Source: a virus. From it: a DNA stretch of 25,808 nt. The notes beneath the pieces were generated by a model. That model saw only the letters and a list, made by a program, of their open reading frames with translations. It did no database searches and was not told where the DNA came from. The number at the start of each line of letters is the position of its first letter. Positions within the stretch are counted from its first letter, which is position 1. The position numbers were made by a program, and so were the translations under genes. Shown in pieces: positions 12,152 through 20,480 of this stretch. The DNA is taken from positions 1-25,808 of the IMG/VR virus record IMGVR_UViG_3300008108_003675. One strand, 5' to 3'.

Positions 12152-12689
12152 TATCGGATCATATCAAATAAAGGAATACCAGATAACTCTACCCAATGGG
12201 GATGTTGTTACAAGGAAAAAAATAATATACCTAGACAATAGCGGTATAGAGATTACCAGAGAACAATATGACGATAAACCGATACCTGTTGATTATGTAG
12301 ATCACAAGAATCCAGCAGAAATTGTAAATCAAATGACTTTTACATTTGATGCTTCTGAGGATTGGAACGGATGTGAGGGAGTAACAGATAGATTTATAAA
12401 GAGAGCAGGAGGAAATTATACAAATATAACACCATTTATTTCTTGGAACGATTGTGTTCTTGTGGGTATATCTCTATCATCAAGAGAAGAAAAAGAATGG
12501 GAGGCTATAATTTATGTTAATGATGAAATAATAGCATCTTTAAAATCAGAAGGTAATAAGATAGCTTGTGGTAGATCCGAATATAAAATCTTAGGAGGAT
12601 CTGAGATTTCAATATTTGTAAAAGGAGAAAATGTTCAAAATCCTGGCGTGCAGCTTATATTTACATCTATACTTTCCCCAAATAAATAA
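12144..12689 (+). CDS. Hypothetical beta-rich virion-associated protein
   Basis: 181 aa. It opens with ITLPNGDVVTRKKIIYLDNSG, which looks like a beta hairpin. It contains three cysteines (in WNGCEG, WNDCVL and IACGRS) and a C-terminal strand-rich half ending VQLIFTSILSPNK. I recognise no family. The ATG overlaps the preceding stop by 8 nt, and a promoter-bearing gap follows, so it closes the transcription block that starts with the large fibre gene. A fibre-accessory or structural role is inferred from position. Confidence 0.68.
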   Translation: MSNIGSYQIKEYQITLPNGDVVTRKKIIYLDNSGIEITREQYDDKPIPVDYVDHKNPAEIVNQMTFTFDASEDWNGCEGVTDRFIKRAGGNYTNITPFISWNDCVLVGISLSSREEKEWEAIIYVNDEIIASLKSEGNKIACGRSEYKILGGSEISIFVKGENVQNPGVQLIFTSILSPNK

Positions 12690-12744
12690 ATAATTATTTT
12701 TTTAGTCGATACTCCATGTATAGTAGTATTTTATTGGAATTTTA

Positions 12745-12753
12745 GAATATATA
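12745..12753 (+). promoter_or_regulatory. GAATATATA promoter-like element before the 796-aa protein
   Basis: A one-base variant of the GGATATATA element, 15 nt before ATG 12769, in a 79-bp non-coding gap. The gap also begins with an A/T palindrome and T-run (about 12686-12703) that might act as a weak terminator. Confidence 0.4.
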
Positions 12754-12768
12754 CAAATAAAAACTACT

Positions 12769-15159
12769 ATGAACGCAGCCGCATCAACAAAATCTGATAA
12801 TGAGAATTACATCTTTAAAGTTACTAACCTACTTTCAAGAGATCTTATTATTTCAGATCTTGGTGGAATTAGATTGAAAGCAAATTCCACCATCGACCTA
12901 GGAAAAAAATTCGATGTCGAGCAAATTAAAAAATCTAGAGCACTAGCAGAACAAATCTGGAACGGAGACGTATGGGCTTGGGACACTAAAGGAAATCAAA
13001 TAGGTGGATGGGACCCTTGTGACGTGGAAACAAATCTAACAGAAAGCGGAACTGAGGAATCTCAAGATATCGCAATCGTTTGCCTTTCAGGATGCTTAAC
13101 AGATACTATATCTGACTATGTTGGACTTAAATTAGCAGATCCTGAAAAATATGAAGGATCCTTATTATATAACGTATTCCAAGAAAAAGAACCTTCCGAA
13201 GATACACCAAAAGGAGTTTGGTTTGCATATCCTGAGGAATATGATGGTGTAGATCTTTATAATCCATCAATAAACTATTTAAAATATTTAAGATGGGGAG
13301 GTATTTCAGATCTTCAACAAAGAGCTAATGCTTTAGAAGCAGTGGGTCCAGTTAGACCTGAATCTCTTATTCTTTATATGTTGGACAGAAAAACAGAGAA
13401 ATATTACATTTTTAAAATAAAAGATGTTGATTTTAAAAAAGGAGAGATATGCTATATCCGCAAATCCCTTAAAAATGTTTGTATGGATGATTGTAAAAAA
13501 ACTAATATAGTTTTTGGTACAAACGTTCCAGATGCTTGTGACACTTATCTGTATAATAACTTTGGAGTTTCTTCTAATATATCTCCATACTTAGTGACAG
13601 GAGCTCAATCTGCTTGCGGATTAACTCTTTCTTATCAATCAGCATCTATAAAAGACGGAAGAGCAACAGCTGCAAAAGATGCTGAAATATATTCACCGTA
13701 TAGATTATGGATAGAGGGTAACGGAGAAAGACGTTTTTATATTCCCCTTCCTGGTGGAGATTGGCAAGGAAGGTATTTAGATCTTTGCAACCCAAGTCCA
13801 TTAAATGTTGTAGAATTCTTTGAAGGAAGATCAGATCTTTGGTATAAGCTTTATGAGTTTTATCAAAAATGGAACGAAACTAAAGATAAGACTTATCAAG
13901 AACTTCTTTACGGAGGATGTATTTTGGGGGTTTATTTAGAAGGTGCAAATGGGGAAGAAAATTGGGCAAAATTACATAACGTAGCTCCAAAATATACAAT
14001 AGATACTAGAATATCTAGGGATTTACATGATAGAGTTGATCAAGAATTAAGTATATTAGAAGATGGTGATATAAGAAGAGAGGAGCTTAATGATTTATTC
14101 TCCACTGGAGTTAAGTTTTATGACGATTTCATTAAATTACTTCATCTAATAGGATCTAGAGTTCTTTTCAATGCTGATAAAATTTCAGTTTATGTAGATT
14201 GTAACGATAACCTTAAAGCTATTCAAGCTGACCAAAGAGAATCTTCAGATTTTGCGAATAGAATATTCTGTGATTCTATTTCCAATGTACAATTGACCCT
14301 TTCATTTAATGATCTTTGCGAAGTTACTCCTATAAGTGAAATAGACGGTAGAGTATGGGGTAAAGTTACAGATGATAATGGTGTTGGAATAAGCAAGGCT
14401 AAAGTTGGATTATCTCCCCTTAATAGATCGGTTTCAACAGACGAAAACGGGAATTATATTTTCTTAGATGTTCCTTTTGGAAGATTGGATAGAATAACAG
14501 TAGAAGCAGGAGGATATGGAGAATACGAATATTCAAATATTGTTGTTGAAAAAGAGGTTCCTTCAGTAGAAATTAATTTCGAACTAAATTATGTAAATCC
14601 AGGAGATAATATCGTTTATGGATATGTTAGAGACGAAAACGATAATCCACTAGCGAAAGCGGAAGTATCTGTTGATGGAGATACTTGGAGTTATACAGGT
14701 AACACTGATAGCAATGGATATTATGAATTCACTATACCTAATAACGATTCACAGATGATCAACGTATATGCAGCATTATCTCCAGATTATCCAGAAAGGG
14801 GAGCTTCAGGATCATATGATGGAGCTTCGGATGTTTCTGTAGATATAAATCTAGATAGAGTTATTAATTTAAATGTAGACGTTGTTGGCGGAACAGATAC
14901 AATTATAGATTCTAATATTAATCTCTATAGACTTTTTGAATTTGGTCCTGATAATATTCAGCAAGTTTCAATAGGAAGCGGATCTATAACTAATGGATTT
15001 AGAAGTATTACTTTCTACGATCTTCCATCATCATATAATAATGAATATGTGATAGAGGTACTTTCAGTTCAAGATGGGTGGGAGGATTCAACTAGAACAA
15101 TAAATATTACAAGTACAGCTACTGAATATTTTAATCTAGTGGAAACGGTTCAATCATAA
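12769..15159 (+). CDS. Large virion protein with C-terminal transthyretin-like (carboxypeptidase-regulatory/CnaB-type) domains
   Basis: 796 aa. The C-terminal third holds at least two tandem domains of the carboxypeptidase regulatory-like/CnaB type. One starts near residue 525 (GRVWGKVTDDNGVGISKAKV, then STDENGNYIFLDVPFG). The next starts near 614 (GYVRDENDNPLAKAEVSV, then TDSNGYYEFTIP). A more divergent third may fill 698-796. Such domains are common in surface adhesins and phage baseplate or fibre proteins and often bind polysaccharide or extend the structure. The N-terminal ~520 residues are not recognised; they contain Cys clusters at about residues 83-110 and 225-260 and many aromatics. 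The gene has its own promoter-like element and a strong intrinsic terminator 26 nt after the stop, so it looks monocistronic. Confidence 0.78.
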   Translation: MNAAASTKSDNENYIFKVTNLLSRDLIISDLGGIRLKANSTIDLGKKFDVEQIKKSRALAEQIWNGDVWAWDTKGNQIGGWDPCDVETNLTESGTEESQDIAIVCLSGCLTDTISDYVGLKLADPEKYEGSLLYNVFQEKEPSEDTPKGVWFAYPEEYDGVDLYNPSINYLKYLRWGGISDLQQRANALEAVGPVRPESLILYMLDRKTEKYYIFKIKDVDFKKGEICYIRKSLKNVCMDDCKKTNIVFGTNVPDACDTYLYNNFGVSSNISPYLVTGAQSACGLTLSYQSASIKDGRATAAKDAEIYSPYRLWIEGNGERRFYIPLPGGDWQGRYLDLCNPSPLNVVEFFEGRSDLWYKLYEFYQKWNETKDKTYQELLYGGCILGVYLEGANGEENWAKLHNVAPKYTIDTRISRDLHDRVDQELSILEDGDIRREELNDLFSTGVKFYDDFIKLLHLIGSRVLFNADKISVYVDCNDNLKAIQADQRESSDFANRIFCDSISNVQLTLSFNDLCEVTPISEIDGRVWGKVTDDNGVGISKAKVGLSPLNRSVSTDENGNYIFLDVPFGRLDRITVEAGGYGEYEYSNIVVEKEVPSVEINFELNYVNPGDNIVYGYVRDENDNPLAKAEVSVDGDTWSYTGNTDSNGYYEFTIPNNDSQMINVYAALSPDYPERGASGSYDGASDVSVDINLDRVINLNVDVVGGTDTIIDSNINLYRLFEFGPDNIQQVSIGSGSITNGFRSITFYDLPSSYNNEYVIEVLSVQDGWEDSTRTINITSTATEYFNLVETVQS

Positions 15160-15184
15160 TTTAATAATAAATATTCATAATTCT

Positions 15185-15213
15185 AAAAGGATCTCGAAAG
15201 GGATCCTTTTTTT
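15185..15213 (+). terminator. Rho-independent terminator with GNRA loop
   Basis: AAAAGGATC pairs with GATCCTTTT. The stem extends by a U-G and a C-G pair to close a GAAA tetraloop at 15196-15199, and seven T follow (15207-15213). It lies 26 nt after the stop of the 796-aa protein gene and is the clearest terminator in the window. Confidence 0.9.
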
Positions 15214-15249
15214 ATTTGTGCTATCTAGTTCTTAATAATAAAAAAATCG

Positions 15250-15257
15250 GATATATA
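15250..15257 (+). promoter_or_regulatory. GATATATA promoter-like element before the spike gene
   Basis: Sequence CGGATATATA, 19 nt before ATG 15277 and directly after a terminator, so a new transcript must start near here. It matches the elements before 6462 and 22263 in sequence and spacing. Confidence 0.55.
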
Positions 15258-15276
15258 AGTAAATAAAAATATTAGC

Positions 15277-17559
15277 ATGTCTCAAATAGATTGGCCAGCA
15301 AATCCCGTACTTAATCAAATTTATATAAGTCCAAATTTAGATAGGTGGAGATGGAACGGTTATGCTTGGGATTTCGTAAGTCCTGGATATTCAATAGGTC
15401 CAACAGGTCCAACTGGAGGTACTGGTGCTACTGGTGCTACTGGTGCTACTGGTGCTACTGGAGCAGATGGAATTTCTTCTGGTCAAATATATTATTTTAA
15501 TCAAAGTGTAAATTCGGATGTTAGTGGATATAAAGAATTAAGTTTAATTCCAACAACAACAGGGCAAGTAACATTAACAACAAATTTAACTAGTTTGCAA
15601 ACTGGTGTTATGGTCCAAGATTTTATAACTCCACAATTAGGATTCTCTATAATCCCTTCAGGAGTTCAAAGATTCCAGATACATTACTTATTACCATCTT
15701 CAAATGCTGATTTAGAAGGATATATTGAACTCCAATTAGCTGATTCTACGGGTACTCCAATAGGAACTACTATAACATCAAATGTGGCTGTGCTACCCTA
15801 TGTTGACGCAATTAATCCCGCTGAACTTAATGTAGATGTAGTATTATCTACAACATCTATATCACCAACTAATAGAATCATTGTTAGACTCTATCTTAAT
15901 AATCTGGATACGACATCACGTAGTGTTATTTTTTACACTGAAGGTAGTGCAAATTACTCATATGTTATAACATCAGTAGGACAACTAGCAGCAGCTACTG
16001 GGGCAACAGGAGCTACTGGGCCAACTGGTGATACTGGACCAACAGGACCAACAGGTGATACTGGACCGACAGGATCACCCGGAAGTATTTATGGTGATCC
16101 ATGGGGGATATTTGACACATCGGGAAATTTAACAACTTATTCCACTTTTGCTCTAGCAAAGGCAGCAGTAACATCAACGGAAGACATTATACACATGTTC
16201 TGTAACGTGACTGAGACAACATCCATTTCATTAGATTTCGACGGAACTTTCAAAGGGGTAAACCTTAATGGACATTCTTATACTCTCGATGAAACATCGA
16301 CAAAACCAGCAATATTAGTTACTGGGGAATCTTATTTATTTAATGGTAGGGTAATTAGATTAAACTCAACTATAGGTGCTTCATCTATATTCAACGAAAG
16401 CTATATTTTCTTAAGCGGAATATATTTATATAGCGATAATGTAGGAAGGGGAGCAACTTTATATTCGTTAGGTGGAGAAGTACAAGGTGGTAACAGTGTA
16501 GCTGAAAGCTCAACAGTTGCAGTATACGGAGCGGAAAACACAGGAAGTCCTATTACTAGCTCCTTAATAAAAGATATTAGGGTATTAGGAGCAGTTGTTT
16601 CTACTGAATCTAGTTTAGATAACATAAGTGGTACTGGCGATATTTTTACTAGGGGATCAAGTATAAGCAATATTACATTATCCGGATATGCTGTTTTAGA
16701 AACATCAAATGTTATAGATTCAAAGATCATTTCTAACGATACATATTCTATTTCTGCAACAGAATGTAATTTAATAAACACACAAGGAATAGTTTTATCT
16801 GGCACAGGATCAGGAATAATATTAAATAATTTTTCAGGAAAGTCTTCCCCAAAAAATATAATAAATTGTTACGGTAGAGGAAGCGGGAGTGGCGAATCTG
16901 GTATATCTATTATAGATAATGTATCAGCAGGAAATTATATAATAGATAACTGTATAGGATACGGAGAAAGAGAAGCATACGGAATCTACATAGATAATTC
17001 TGATTCTATAGAAATATCAAATTCTGTTGGTGAATCAGTTGGGGGAATAGGAATTTATAATGGACCAACGGGATCCGATTGTTATTTAATTAATGTTACT
17101 GCTAAAGCATTTTCTGCAAGTGCTGCAGCTTATTTTTTAAATACCTCGACTAGATATAGGGATATTAAAGCAGTTAACACTAGAGGAGATGGTGGAGGTC
17201 CAGGGATAAGAATAGGAGGAGATGATATAAGCATATGGGGATTTAATTCTTTATCTGAAAATACATCAGCTATAGTTTGCGATTCATCAATAACTGGAAC
17301 TAATTTTATTATGGGGGTTGCACAGGCTAAAAGAAATCTTTCCACTGCTCATGCTTTTGAATTACAAAACTTATGTAATGTTATAAAATGCACAGGTATA
17401 GTTAGGAATTCTTCAGCTAATGTTTTATATGCTTCTTCACCTATAAATGTTGGATATGTTCAGAATTTATTTACAGGGGCAACAACAAATATAAATGCTA
17501 ATATAACGCAGTCTATAACAACACCTACCGAGGATAACCAAGGTAACTTATTAATATAA
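15277..17559 (+). CDS. Collagen-like plus beta-helix tail spike/fibre protein
   Basis: 760 aa. Order of parts: N-terminal WPANP/WNGYAWD module (1-35) shared with the protein at 11609; a short GAT collagen stretch (about 42-66); a beta-rich domain (about 67-235); a second GPT/GDT collagen stretch (about 236-268); then a long region to about 740 with regular short strands, Gly/Asn/Asp turns and repeated Ile/Val/Ser (for example SSISNITLSGYAVLETSNV). The last region is typical of a right-handed parallel beta-helix (pectin-lyase fold), the architecture of tail spikes and host-glycan depolymerases. Catalytic residues cannot be assigned by eye, so enzymatic activity is unproven. It is preceded by its own promoter element and followed closely by 17562. 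Confidence 0.8.
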   Translation: MSQIDWPANPVLNQIYISPNLDRWRWNGYAWDFVSPGYSIGPTGPTGGTGATGATGATGATGADGISSGQIYYFNQSVNSDVSGYKELSLIPTTTGQVTLTTNLTSLQTGVMVQDFITPQLGFSIIPSGVQRFQIHYLLPSSNADLEGYIELQLADSTGTPIGTTITSNVAVLPYVDAINPAELNVDVVLSTTSISPTNRIIVRLYLNNLDTTSRSVIFYTEGSANYSYVITSVGQLAAATGATGATGPTGDTGPTGPTGDTGPTGSPGSIYGDPWGIFDTSGNLTTYSTFALAKAAVTSTEDIIHMFCNVTETTSISLDFDGTFKGVNLNGHSYTLDETSTKPAILVTGESYLFNGRVIRLNSTIGASSIFNESYIFLSGIYLYSDNVGRGATLYSLGGEVQGGNSVAESSTVAVYGAENTGSPITSSLIKDIRVLGAVVSTESSLDNISGTGDIFTRGSSISNITLSGYAVLETSNVIDSKIISNDTYSISATECNLINTQGIVLSGTGSGIILNNFSGKSSPKNIINCYGRGSGSGESGISIIDNVSAGNYIIDNCIGYGEREAYGIYIDNSDSIEISNSVGESVGGIGIYNGPTGSDCYLINVTAKAFSASAAAYFLNTSTRYRDIKAVNTRGDGGGPGIRIGGDDISIWGFNSLSENTSAIVCDSSITGTNFIMGVAQAKRNLSTAHAFELQNLCNVIKCTGIVRNSSANVLYASSPINVGYVQNLFTGATTNINANITQSITTPTEDNQGNLLI
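15424..15459 (+). repeat. Four perfect 9-bp tandem copies in the spike gene
   Basis: GGTGCTACT is repeated four times (Gly-Ala-Thr) with no mismatch. The unit is in frame; it makes the first collagen-like stalk. Confidence 0.95.
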
Positions 17560-17561
17560 TT

Positions 17562-18185
17562 ATGGCAATATCAATTTTATCTAGAAAATCTTCATTTGGT
17601 ATAGAATACCAATATACTATTACAGATTTTTCCACCGATTCAGTATCTATACCAAACGATACGGTTTTTCTTTCATTAGATCTAAACCAAATATTTTATA
17701 AAGACCTCGATGGAAATATAAGTGGTGTTTTCCAAGGGGATTATAATTATATAGAAGTTCAGCCAGCTCCATCTGATATTAGAGTACTAACAAGTCAATA
17801 TTACGAGTTAATACCAGCACCCGGAGTAGGAAAATACATAGACGTATTTAGAATAATATCGGAATCTTATCCTGGTGATTCACCTGCAACTACTCCTTAC
17901 AATTATTCTTCATATAAAGGAATTTATTTTTCTCAAGAAACTTCGGGATTTTCAACTAATTATATATCTGCAATTTCTCTTTCTGTTGGTGCATTATGGA
18001 CAGGCAATGATGAGTCATATGCTATCTCCGTCCCTTTATCAATATATAATTTACCGATAAATACTAATAAGCCTCTTAATGTAGCAATAGATAATGGGGA
18101 TAATCCATTAAATGACGCTACAGTGGGAGATCATTTAGTTACCTTTAGAATATGGTATAAAATAAGAAGTATAACAACTTCATAA
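17562..18185 (+). CDS. Hypothetical companion of the spike protein
   Basis: 207 aa, starting 2 nt after the spike stop, so probably co-translated. The composition is beta-type (Ser, Tyr, Ile, Asn), with no Cys or Met after the start, no signal peptide and no membrane helix. Segments such as PNDTVFLSLDLNQIFYKDLDG and DHLVTFRIWYKI suggest a jelly-roll-like or beta-sandwich fold. It could be a spike chaperone or a second surface protein; there is no family match. The stop is followed by a T-rich stretch without a clear stem. Confidence 0.65.
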   Translation: MAISILSRKSSFGIEYQYTITDFSTDSVSIPNDTVFLSLDLNQIFYKDLDGNISGVFQGDYNYIEVQPAPSDIRVLTSQYYELIPAPGVGKYIDVFRIISESYPGDSPATTPYNYSSYKGIYFSQETSGFSTNYISAISLSVGALWTGNDESYAISVPLSIYNLPINTNKPLNVAIDNGDNPLNDATVGDHLVTFRIWYKIRSITTS

Positions 18186-18243
18186 TTTTATTTTTATTTT
18201 TTGGAACACAATTATAGGATTTGAGTAAAAATAATAAAGGGCA

Positions 18244-18786
18244 ATGGTAATATCAGAAAAAAATAAAACACTAATAAGCAGAGTAATTGATACCATTGAT
18301 TGGCCTTTAATCCATAAGTTTTATAAATTGGTGGGGAGGACAATAGGTACTGAAACTACACAGATACCAGGTATAAAAAAGCTTGATAAGAAGACTAAAT
18401 TAACAGATGAACACATAAAAGAGGAGGTTCTTCATGTTATAAATCATGTGGTTGAAAACGATATATCACAATATATGTATGGACCATGGAATGTAATATG
18501 GGTTAATGGAGAATGGGAAATGGAGATACCAGAAACAGATGATAATGGTAAGGAAATAGAAAATGGTGAAAGCACATTTATACCTATCATGGAATCTATG
18601 TTAGAGGTGTATTTTTCACCAATGGTTGTTGTTTCTAGAGAAACTGTTTTAACTGACGAAGAAATAGATGAAAAACCAGAAACTGCTGACCTACAAAAAC
18701 AATTAGATAAAGCTTTAAACGACGAAAACTACGAGTTGGCTTCTAAACTTAGAGATCTAATTGAAGTATATAAAAAACAAAAATGA
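18244..18786 (+). CDS. Protein with C-terminal UVR-type helical hairpin motif
   Basis: 180 aa. The C-terminal ~32 residues (from about 149; LQKQLDKALNDENYELASKL then RDLIEVYKKQK) match the UVR motif of UvrB, UvrC, McsA and ClpC, a helical hairpin used for protein-protein contact ('L...L..A....E.Y..A..LRD.I'). The N-terminal ~125 residues are not recognised; they contain a WPLIHKFYKLVGR helix and a YGPWNVIWVNGEWEMEIP strand pair. There is no catalytic motif, and the Cys clusters of McsA are absent. It begins a four-gene run with ATGA or short overlaps. A scaffold or adaptor role is inferred. Confidence 0.7.
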   Translation: MVISEKNKTLISRVIDTIDWPLIHKFYKLVGRTIGTETTQIPGIKKLDKKTKLTDEHIKEEVLHVINHVVENDISQYMYGPWNVIWVNGEWEMEIPETDDNGKEIENGESTFIPIMESMLEVYFSPMVVVSRETVLTDEEIDEKPETADLQKQLDKALNDENYELASKLRDLIEVYKKQK

Positions 18787-19655
18787 AAAGAAGGATTAAA
18801 TTAATAAACGAACAGTTTGCTCAATCGATAAACGGCGATGGATTTAATAGCTCTAATGGGGTTTTTAAAGTTAACTATAAAGCATATTCAGATCTTTCTA
18901 TTGCTGTAGGTAGAGATGCAGATCCTAGTTTATTAGTAAAGGATTCAGTTTTTCAGGTTGGTGACATAGTAAAAGGAAAAGTAAAAGGAAAATCTAAAAA
19001 AATAAAAGGTGAGATAATAGAAACGTCAAAATCAACTGACGGTAAATCATATATCGTAAAGATACAATCCTTACAAGATAAAAAAACATATACCTTAATC
19101 CCCGGATCAATAGAATTTTACGAGGATAGAGGTAATTCAAAAAATGTTATGGGTATGGGAATAGATTCAAGAGAGAAGAACGCACAAAATCTAAAATATA
19201 ACGGAGGTAATATTGTATGGGGATCTTTGGAAAATAAAATTCTAGATCATCCTTATATTGATACCGAAGGAAACTCAGTTGAAGGCCCTATGGGAACTGG
19301 ATGGAAAATAAAATTTGTTGATGATATACCATCCGACAATCTTATATTTAATTCAGTTTTAGCTGATCCTAGCGACAACCTTATATCATTTTCAAGGAAA
19401 TCTATTAATGGTTCATTTAAGGACATTTTAAAAGCAGCTGAGGCATTTTGTTATTTCTGTTATCATCCAGATTTATTAGAAGAGCCAATAGATTTAAAAG
19501 CTATTCTTGCTATATTGTTTTTAGAGATTAAAAATGAAATGGAGTCAAAAAAACAAATGATTCAACACTTTCCTGATATATGTAAAAGATCTTACGGTGA
19601 ATCTAAGGATGATCATACAGAAAAAGCTAATAATATTATAAATCGATTTATGTAA
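18783..19655 (+). CDS. Hypothetical protein with possible SH3/KOW-like segment
   Basis: 290 aa, ATGA overlap with the gene before and a 1-nt overlap with the next. The N-terminus is basic (MKRRIKLINEQF). At about 56-110 the pattern FQVGDIVKGKVKGKSKKIKG, then YIVKIQSLQDKKTYTLIPGS, looks like an SH3/KOW-type small barrel. The C-terminal ~80 residues are helical (DILKAAEAFCYFCYHPDLLE, then ILAILFLEIKNEMESKK). No enzyme motif is visible. It could be a structural, assembly or nucleic-acid-binding protein; function is unknown. Confidence 0.68.
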   Translation: MKRRIKLINEQFAQSINGDGFNSSNGVFKVNYKAYSDLSIAVGRDADPSLLVKDSVFQVGDIVKGKVKGKSKKIKGEIIETSKSTDGKSYIVKIQSLQDKKTYTLIPGSIEFYEDRGNSKNVMGMGIDSREKNAQNLKYNGGNIVWGSLENKILDHPYIDTEGNSVEGPMGTGWKIKFVDDIPSDNLIFNSVLADPSDNLISFSRKSINGSFKDILKAAEAFCYFCYHPDLLEEPIDLKAILAILFLEIKNEMESKKQMIQHFPDICKRSYGESKDDHTEKANNIINRFM

Positions 19656-20449
19656 TGTCAATAGAAAGAAAAAGAAGCTTACTAAGAATAAGTAGAGAAA
19701 AATCTATAAACAATAATAAAATTAACATACCATCGGAGCTTCCTAAGAACTACGAAAAAGAAATAGAGATTAAAAAGGATCCAAATACGGATACTCAAAT
19801 AAGCAGAATAAAAACATCTGTAAAAAGCAGTCATCTAGGAAACACTCTATATCCTAATTATATAAATAAATTCGACGGTGAGACTTTTATAGTTGCTGGA
19901 TGCGGTACATCTCTAAACTATTATAGTGATTTTAGTAAATACTATGTTATAGGGGTAAATGATATTGATAGAATATTAACCCCCGATTTTTTAGTTGTTG
20001 TAAACGACCATCGTACTTTCATGAGAGGAAGATGGGAGTATGTAAGAGAAACATTAAGTCCAGTAATATTTACTCATCTAGAAAATCCTGGACCTATAAC
20101 AAGATCTTCCAATATATCTAAAATTAAAATAGGCTCAAGGAACAATCCAAATTTAGATAATTTAAGCCTAGTAGATTATACAATGAACTCTCCTTATATG
20201 GCTATAATAATAGCTTATCAATTAGGAGCTAAAAAAATAGGAATGGTTGGAGTTGATTTTACCAACGATCACTTCTTTTCAAATACAGGATCTCACAAAT
20301 TATCTAAGCACATAAGGAATATAGATTTAGAATATTCAGTATTAAGAAATAATTTAGAAAAAAGAGGAGTAAAGGTTGCTAACCTTTCGCCCATAAGTTT
20401 ACTAGAATCCTGGCCCAAAATGGATTTGAATCAATTTGATTCTCTATAG
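19655..20449 (+). CDS. Rossmann-like glycosyltransferase-type protein (GT42/DUF115-like)
   Basis: 264 aa. After a basic 70-residue lead, FIVAGCGTSLNYY (Gly82, Gly84, Ser86) matches the nucleotide-binding opening of GT42 sialyltransferases and DUF115/MptE-like proteins (pattern 'I.AGNGPSL'). Later SPYMAIIIAYQLGAKKIGMV, then GVDF, matches their 'SG.Y..A.A.ALGYKEIYLSGIDF' block, and the final KRGVKVANLSPISLLESW matches their C-terminal 'L...P.S.L' pattern. It might transfer a sugar to a virion protein or host surface, or modify a nucleotide-linked substrate. The donor and acceptor are unknown. Neighbouring Thr-rich collagen-like fibres are a possible acceptor, which is speculative. Family assignment is by motif only. 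Confidence 0.62.
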   Translation: MSIERKRSLLRISREKSINNNKINIPSELPKNYEKEIEIKKDPNTDTQISRIKTSVKSSHLGNTLYPNYINKFDGETFIVAGCGTSLNYYSDFSKYYVIGVNDIDRILTPDFLVVVNDHRTFMRGRWEYVRETLSPVIFTHLENPGPITRSSNISKIKIGSRNNPNLDNLSLVDYTMNSPYMAIIIAYQLGAKKIGMVGVDFTNDHFFSNTGSHKLSKHIRNIDLEYSVLRNNLEKRGVKVANLSPISLLESWPKMDLNQFDSL

Positions 20450-20480
20450 AAACTTATTTTCTTTTCACACTAAAAAAGTT

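Noticed and set aside
12686-12703. A/T palindrome followed by a T-run as a terminator
   Set aside because: The stem is A/T only with no proper loop; too weak to call.
16401-16805. 134-aa minus-strand frame in the spike gene
   Set aside because: Antisense of the beta-helix region; Leu/Pro/Ser bias, no promoter or neighbour support.
20436-20480. Upstream TTG start for the UvdE-like gene
   Set aside because: An ATG at 20481 gives a cleaner start without overlap, and the extra 15 residues match nothing in the family.
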